Below are positions 59,192 to 64,000 of a DNA stretch of 64,000 nt, piece after piece. A program made the translations under genes and the position numbers. Each line of letters begins with the position of its first letter. The first letter of the stretch is position 1. This stretch comes from Nostoc sp. JL33 (GTDB lineage: Bacteria > Cyanobacteriota > Cyanobacteriia > Cyanobacteriales > Nostocaceae), in assembly GCF_017114985.1 (NCBI RefSeq), contig NZ_JABXKP010000088.1:1-64000 (forward strand), written 5' to 3'. The notes below the pieces were generated by a model. The model was given only the letters and a program-made list of their open reading frames with translations. It searched no databases and had not been told where the DNA came from.

Positions 59192-59434
59192 CTTCACCAG
59201 TTTTTACTTGCTGATAGCTAAATCTATCAGGTTTCTGTCCTTTCTCAATCATCATTCTGGCGGAGATATGGATTTTAGTGGAGTACAGAGTGGGTAAGAT
59301 GAGGGAGATGAGGGAGATGAGGGAGCAGGGGTAAATGGGTGAAAATGAAGGCAATTCTCCTAACTTTTCACTCCAAACTCCAAACTCCTAACTCCTGTAC
59401 AGACGCGATTAATCGCGTCTCTCTAACTCCTAAC

Positions 59435-59965
59435 TCAAGACTTGGAAATCCGATACTGTTGGGCAATGTAATAAAACAAACGATAGTAATCTGGAAATTT
59501 TTGGCTTTTGCTTCGTCCCTGCCAACAGTATTTCACTTGACTCTGAGTTAGTGTCAGTGTCATCGAACCTACTCGTTGATCAACTTCTACAACCATTACC
59601 CCAGATACTCCTTGGGCGGTTTGAAAGTTGGGATTTATCTTTTTCACAGATTCTTGGCCTGTAACAATCGAATTTGGTAACTTCTGACTTGCCCACCCCC
59701 GAATTTCCACTGAGTTATCCTGTGGTGAAATAAACGCAACTCCATCATCATTTGCTGGGGCTGCTAAAGAAGTCCAGTTACTCGGATATGGAAATTCAAA
59801 GCCATAACGGGAGTTGGTATAAGTTTTCCAGGCGATCGCTCCAGCATTAAAATCATTTGCAGTACAACCCCACAAAATTATTAACAGGGCAATGACTCCG
59901 CTAACAGTGGCGGCAAACCGATAAATTCTTCGCCCCAAACTACAGATTTTATTAGCAGTAGCCAT
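59435..59965 (-). CDS. Putative lipoprotein, PsbP/DUF1795-like
   Basis: The 176-residue protein has an N-terminal hydrophobic segment ending in a lipobox-like IILWGCTAN (Cys near residue 34). A PsbP-like part follows, with YTNSRYGFEFPYPSNWTSL and ...AFISPQDNSVEIRGWASQ. PsbP-type proteins serve photosystem II or other periplasmic tasks, and the assignment here is by pattern only. Confidence 0.6.
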   Translation of the reverse strand: MATANKICSLGRRIYRFAATVSGVIALLIILWGCTANDFNAGAIAWKTYTNSRYGFEFPYPSNWTSLAAPANDDGVAFISPQDNSVEIRGWASQKLPNSIVTGQESVKKINPNFQTAQGVSGVMVVEVDQRVGSMTLTLTQSQVKYCWQGRSKSQKFPDYYRLFYYIAQQYRISKS

Positions 59966-60185
59966 TTACATTACACATTTTGCCAAAGTCACTGATTTTA
60001 GAGAAGTACCAGAAACTCAGATCAATACCTTCGCCAATTTACTAGCTATTCCCGAATCCGTAAACTCCTGAAGAAACTGCACTAAAAGAGCGCTCATTAA
60101 AAATTCAATAATATTCAGGATATTTACCATTCTCTTTTGAGTTCTCAGTGGGGAAACTTATAAAGAGTGCTTTATCACACAATTT

Positions 60186-60974
60186 ATGCACAGTGCATCT
60201 CAGACAGCCGAGCTAACTTTGGAGCTTTTCCACTTCCAAACCAACGCATCTTTACAATTTCCAGCAAATCTTTCTGTAATTTGCATCGGGAAGCCAAACG
60301 ACCAAAAACCACCAGATATTGATATTTCTGGCTTACCAGATTCGGATGTGGCATCTCGCATCCACGCACAAATTTGGGTAAATGGAGATGAATACCATAT
60401 CACCGATTTGGGCAGTTCTAATGGCACATACATTAACGGTGCGAAACTTCAACCTCAAGTTTTTTGTCCACTGCATCCAGGAGATAGAATTTCCCTTGGG
60501 CAGGGAGACAAAATAACTTTCATGTTTAGGGTGCAGCAGCACTCTGCATCTGCCACAAAAAATCCTACACCAAACTCCGCCCCAACAAAAATTACAGCGC
60601 CTACCATCGGTAAACAAGAGGAACAAGTAATCCTTGCCAGCAAGCTTATTGGTTTAGGACTAATCCTAGCAGGCATTACATTTTTAAGTACAAGTATTTA
60701 TGTGAGCGTCTACTTACGCAGCACACCTGGAATTTTGCTGTGTATGGGAGGTGTAGTAGCTCTAAATTGGAGTGGGCGCGATAATCGGATACTGGGATGG
60801 GTGTTGATTGGCATAGGAATTGCTCTATTCCTTGCCAGTGGTGTTGTAATCGGCTCTGTGTCTCTTTTTTCTCTGCTGGTGTCATTCGCTGCCATCTCTT
60901 GTGGATATCAGTTGTTTACAACCGGAAAGGTGTTCAACTTTAATCCGCTTACGCTCCAAATAGTTAAAAAATAA
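60186..60974 (+). CDS. FHA-domain protein with membrane C-terminus
   Basis: The 262-residue protein has an FHA domain (about 28-115) with SRIHAQIWV and DLGSSNGTYINGAKL. After a linker it has about four hydrophobic segments (about 150-250, for example IGLGLILAGITFLSTSIYV). The FHA part would face the cytoplasm and bind phosphothreonine proteins at the membrane. It stands alone. Confidence 0.8.
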   Translation: MHSASQTAELTLELFHFQTNASLQFPANLSVICIGKPNDQKPPDIDISGLPDSDVASRIHAQIWVNGDEYHITDLGSSNGTYINGAKLQPQVFCPLHPGDRISLGQGDKITFMFRVQQHSASATKNPTPNSAPTKITAPTIGKQEEQVILASKLIGLGLILAGITFLSTSIYVSVYLRSTPGILLCMGGVVALNWSGRDNRILGWVLIGIGIALFLASGVVIGSVSLFSLLVSFAAISCGYQLFTTGKVFNFNPLTLQIVKK

Positions 60975-61232
60975 GCCAACTCAGGCAATCATTGGTTTAT
61001 TGTTGGTTTAGCGATCGCTAATTTCCATTCAGGTTTCAGATTTTGAGTGCCTAAGTCCTGATTAATTCTCAGAGGTTTGTAATCAGCTATTTATCACTCA
61101 ATAAACAGCATTTCAGCCTCGATTGTAAACAAATGTAACAAAATTAGCGTTAAAACGTTTTGCTGTCTTGACAAGCAATAAAAGAACCGATACCTTGATA
61201 TACATACCCGGGTAAGACCGTTAAAGAGTTAT

Positions 61233-61586
61233 ATGCAAACGCAAACTAAGCAAAAGGTCACTTTGTATTTATCGCCAGAGTTGCACAGGAAACTGAAGAT
61301 TCGTTCAGCAGTCGATTCCGAGCCAATGTCAGAACTTGCCGAACGTGCCCTTGGTTTTTACTTGTCTAATCAAGAATTGGTTGATGAGTTAGAAGATTCT
61401 TCTTATGGGCGGACTCATAGAGTTTATTCATGCCCAACTTGTGATAGCTCACTAGTCTTACGTGATGGGGAACTGGTTACTTTAGGCAATCAACCAGGAG
61501 TAGTTGGTCAACAACATCTTTCCATTGATGAGATGGATGAAGATGAAACCCATCCCAAGAGCGAGGAAGAGTTAGTTCCTTGCTAA
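61233..61586 (+). CDS. RHH-like protein with CPTC motif, upstream of Ycf46
   Basis: The 117-residue protein begins with a ribbon-helix-helix-like part (QKVTLYLSPELHRKLKIRSA, then SELAERALGFYLSNQELV). It then has HRVYSCPTCDSSLVLRDGE and an acidic tail (about 95-117). It lies about 90 bases before the Ycf46 gene on the same strand. The pair may be an operon, and the protein a DNA-binding regulator. Confidence 0.6.
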   Translation: MQTQTKQKVTLYLSPELHRKLKIRSAVDSEPMSELAERALGFYLSNQELVDELEDSSYGRTHRVYSCPTCDSSLVLRDGELVTLGNQPGVVGQQHLSIDEMDEDETHPKSEEELVPC

Positions 61587-61678
61587 ATAGATTGGAGTTA
61601 TGAATTATTCATGATTCGGTTGTCTTTACCAGAAGCAATGTCTCTACTGTCTCTATAAGGTCTCAAGTAGGTCGAAGT

Positions 61679-63190
61679 ATGAAAGAAGAGCTCAATATCC
61701 TAATTCAAGCTCAATACCCTTTAATCTACCTTGTGACCTCCGAGGAAGAGCGGGCCGAGCAAGCAGTTTCCACGATCGCCCAGTTGTTAAAGCCCCAGCG
61801 CCGAGTATTTGTTTGGACAGTAACACACGGGATTGTGGAGTATGGTCAACCCCGGAATGTCACCCAACATAATACCGTGTCTCCAGAGGCGGCGATTGAG
61901 TGGATAATTCGGCAGAAAGAACCTAGTATATTTATTCTTAAAGATTTACACCCCTTTATTGATGCGCCTGCAACAAACAGATCGTTACGTGATGCGATCG
62001 CTAGCTTCAAAGGTACGCAAAAGAATATCATTTTGATGTCGCCGATGCAGCAAGTACCTATAGAGTTGGAAAAAGAAGTTGTTGTTATCGACTTTACACT
62101 GCCAGATATGGCGGAGTTGAATAAAGTACTGACTCAGCACGTAGACCAAAATCGTGGTCGGCGGCTGACAACAGAAGCTAGAGAAAAGCTTCTGAGAGCA
62201 GCTTTAGGTCTAACTAAAGATGAAGCTGAGAAAGTCTACCGAAAGGCGCAGGTAACTACAGGGCGTTTGACGGAAGATGAAGTAGATATCGTTTTATCTG
62301 AGAAAAAGCAACTGATTCGGCGCAATGGGATCTTAGAATACATTGAAGAAGATGAAACCATTGATGCTGTAGGTGGCTTAGAAGAGTTAAAAAGATGGCT
62401 CAAGCAACGCTCTAACGCTTTCACAGAAAGAGCGAGAGAGTATGGTTTGCCTCAACCAAAAGGGATGTTAATTCTCGGAGTTCCCGGTTGCGGTAAGTCA
62501 TTAATTGCCAAAACGACTTCCCGGCTGTGGGGTTTACCACTGTTGCGGTTGGATATGGGGCGAGTTTACGACGGCTCAATGGTGGGACGAAGTGAGGCAA
62601 ACTTGCGGAACGCCCTGAAGACAGCAGAATCTATTTCCCCAGCGATTTTATTTATCGATGAATTGGATAAATCCTTTGCTGGTAGTGGAGGTTCATCTGA
62701 TTCTGATGGGGGGACTTCCAGTAGAATCTTCGGTTCTTTCCTCACATGGATGCAAGATAAGAAATCACCAGTGTTCGTGATGGCAACTGCCAACCGAGTA
62801 GAACGCTTACCTGGGGAGTTCTTGAGGAAAGGACGCTTTGATGAGATTTTCTTTGTCGATCTGCCAACACCGGAAGAACGGCAGCAGATTTTCAATATTC
62901 ATCTGACCAAGCGCCGTGAAGACATCTCTCGATTCGATCTTGAGCAATTAGCTAAGATGTCTGACGGCTTTTCTGGGGCAGAAGTTGAGCAAGCGATCGT
63001 TGCGGCAATGTATGAAGCTTTTGCCCAAGATCGGGAGTTCACGCAACTAGATATTATTGCTGCACTGAAGGCAACATTGCCGCTGTCTCGAACGATGCAA
63101 GAACAAGTAACGGCTCTGAGAGATTGGGCCAGACAGCGCGCACGCCCCGCAGCATCCTCCGTAGCTGAATATCAGCGAATGGAGTTTTAA
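61679..63190 (+). CDS. ycf46: AAA ATPase, Ycf46 family
   Basis: The 503-residue protein matches Ycf46. The N-terminal part (about 1-230) has YPLIYLVTSEEERAEQAVS. The AAA module follows, with Walker A GVPGCGKS (267-274), Walker B ILFIDELDKS (323-332), the sensor FVMATANRVERLPGEFLRKG and arginine-finger region GRFDEIFFVD. Ycf46 is conserved in cyanobacteria and red-algal plastids; links to CO2 use and photosynthesis have been suggested, and the substrate is unknown. Confidence 0.93.
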   Translation: MKEELNILIQAQYPLIYLVTSEEERAEQAVSTIAQLLKPQRRVFVWTVTHGIVEYGQPRNVTQHNTVSPEAAIEWIIRQKEPSIFILKDLHPFIDAPATNRSLRDAIASFKGTQKNIILMSPMQQVPIELEKEVVVIDFTLPDMAELNKVLTQHVDQNRGRRLTTEAREKLLRAALGLTKDEAEKVYRKAQVTTGRLTEDEVDIVLSEKKQLIRRNGILEYIEEDETIDAVGGLEELKRWLKQRSNAFTERAREYGLPQPKGMLILGVPGCGKSLIAKTTSRLWGLPLLRLDMGRVYDGSMVGRSEANLRNALKTAESISPAILFIDELDKSFAGSGGSSDSDGGTSSRIFGSFLTWMQDKKSPVFVMATANRVERLPGEFLRKGRFDEIFFVDLPTPEERQQIFNIHLTKRREDISRFDLEQLAKMSDGFSGAEVEQAIVAAMYEAFAQDREFTQLDIIAALKATLPLSRTMQEQVTALRDWARQRARPAASSVAEYQRMEF

Positions 63191-63332
63191 AAGCTTTCCT
63201 CTGCCATCCCAGGGGGAAAGGCTAGCTCCCAATGCTAGCAGTTATAAGAAAAGCCGCATCCTGATAAGCGCGGCTTCGCCGAAAACAAACCGTTGTCGTT
63301 TTTCTCAATCTTCATCATTGGAGGAAACCCAA

Positions 63333-63683
63333 ATGTCTCACTTTAGCACCCTGCGTACCAAGATCACCGATGCCGAAATCCTCAAGGCTTCCTTGCGCGA
63401 CTTAGGTATCAGCGTAAAGACTGAAGCTGATGTCCGTGGTTATAACGGTCAGCGTGTCCGTTCTGACATCGTTGCTATGTTGGATGGCGAATATGACCTC
63501 GGCTGGTCTCGCAACAGCGATGGTTCTTTTGACCTAATTGCTGACTTGTGGGGAGTTGCTAAGAAGCACAACCAAACCGAGTTGATCAACTCCATCAACC
63601 AAAAGTATGCAGTTAACAAAACTTTGGCTGAAGTAAAACAACGCGGTCTGCAAAACGCTAACGTGAAGTTGGTATTGCAATAA
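63333..63683 (+). CDS. ycf35: DUF1257 family protein, Ycf35
   Basis: The 116-residue protein (MSHFSTLRTKITDAEIL) has the Ycf35/DUF1257 pattern TEADVRGYNGQRVRSDIV and YDLGWSRNSDGSFDLIADLW. The start is placed at ATG 63333 because GGAGG lies eight bases upstream; an in-frame TTG falls inside that site. The family is conserved in cyanobacteria and algal plastids, without known function. Confidence 0.93.
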   Translation: MSHFSTLRTKITDAEILKASLRDLGISVKTEADVRGYNGQRVRSDIVAMLDGEYDLGWSRNSDGSFDLIADLWGVAKKHNQTELINSINQKYAVNKTLAEVKQRGLQNANVKLVLQ

Positions 63684-63750
63684 CAATTTCTCTGCGCGTT
63701 CCCAAAGCTGCACGGGTTAACCATATAAATAGCGGTTAGCCCGCTTTTTT

Positions 63751-63787
63751 ATCGGGACTGAGATTTATTTCTCAGTCCCGATTTTTT
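63751..63787 (+). terminator. Intrinsic terminator after ycf35
   Basis: ATCGGGACTGAGA (63751-63763) pairs perfectly with TCTCAGTCCCGAT (63770-63782), followed by a run of T. A smaller hairpin (AGCGG...CCGCTTTTTT) lies just before it. Confidence 0.85.
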
Positions 63788-63809
63788 ATATTTTATTCTT
63801 TACTCGTAC

Positions 63810-64000
63810 TCAGCTAAATATAAATAAGTCTAGCTCATCTACATTGTGAATAATATTTGAATCAGGAACGCCATATGACTCAGCTAGTTTAATGCTAGCT
63901 TCCAATCTCAATTCTAGGTTTAATTTAGAGTCAAAAGCTGCTCTAGCTAGGTCGCCCAATTTGTCATAAGTAGCGATAATATTAGCAATAGTAGTTTTGT
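63810..64000 (-). CDS. C-terminal part of an unrecognised protein (runs off the window)
   Basis: The minus strand encodes about 63 residues to the TGA at 63810, with protein-like text (DKLGDLARAAFDSKLNLELR, ...SIKLAESYGVPDSN, ending ELDLFIFS). The start lies beyond the window. The family was not recognised. Confidence 0.5.
   Translation of the reverse strand, partial: KTTIANIIATYDKLGDLARAAFDSKLNLELRLEASIKLAESYGVPDSNIIHNVDELDLFIFS

Overview
The window comes from a filamentous, heterocystous-type cyanobacterium (Nostocales, Nostoc/Anabaena-like). The evidence is the many HIP1 octamers (GCGATCGC), the small dispersed repeats carrying 'gacgctacgcgaacg'-type cores, the heptamer-type short tandem repeats, and a gene set that includes sqdB/sqdX-type sulfolipid genes, Ycf46 and Ycf35, a CrtO-type carotene ketolase, a CyaB-type GAF-GAF-PAS-cyclase and the purC-omp85-lpxC-fabZ-lpxA-lpxB row. 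No rRNA, tRNA or CRISPR array was found.

Layout. 1-1.7 kb: a decayed IS200/IS605-type element with a frameshifted tnpB inserted in a gene fragment. 2.7-6.3 kb: a STAS protein facing a response-regulator phosphatase, a DUF1350 protein and a membrane protein. 6.5-12.7 kb: an accessory island, mostly on the minus strand, of toxin-antitoxin-like and nuclease-like genes. It holds RHH/membrane, RHH/Uma2, DUF104-like/PIN, HicB/HicA-remnant and DUF6883/DUF4926 pairs, a restriction-endonuclease-like/TOPRIM pair and a GIY-YIG protein; several are frameshifted or truncated. 13.3-28.6 kb: mostly metabolic genes: a phosphoketolase-like enzyme, a P450, a DUF2993 protein, crtO, a secreted protein, a TPR lipoprotein, an RmlD-like reductase, gcvP-gcvH-gcvT and a pentapeptide protein. 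29-36.4 kb: a second accessory island with a hicBA pair whose toxin gene is split by a MITE, and two tandem TPR STAND-type paralogs separated by a UPF0175/DUF3368 pair. One paralog has lost its NB-ARC nucleotide-binding part in frame. 36.4-44.9 kb: two FHA proteins, endonuclease V, two proteins that share a leader, an intact hicBA pair bordered by repeats, a Tat-type aldo/keto reductase and an orphan cytosine-C5 methyltransferase. 45-52.8 kb: lipid A and outer-membrane biogenesis plus purC. 53.5-64 kb: a small cyanobacterial protein, the GAF cyclase, sqdX and sqdB, a lipoprotein, a membrane FHA protein, an RHH protein with Ycf46, Ycf35, and the end of a further gene.

How the parts relate. The core genes form recognisable pathways: glycine cleavage, sulfolipid synthesis, and lipid A/Omp85. 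The accessory parts show repeated gain and decay of small toxin-antitoxin and nuclease modules. Mobile repeats drive much of that decay. A MITE splits hicA and small dispersed repeats enter tnpB. Repeats also sit in frame in omp85 and in the cyclase gene. The least explained pieces are the nuclease-TOPRIM pair (9.6-10.7 kb), the duplicated STAND/TPR locus with its 21-bp arrays (29.8-36.4 kb), and an intergenic stretch with two terminator-like hairpins (35.56-35.94 kb).
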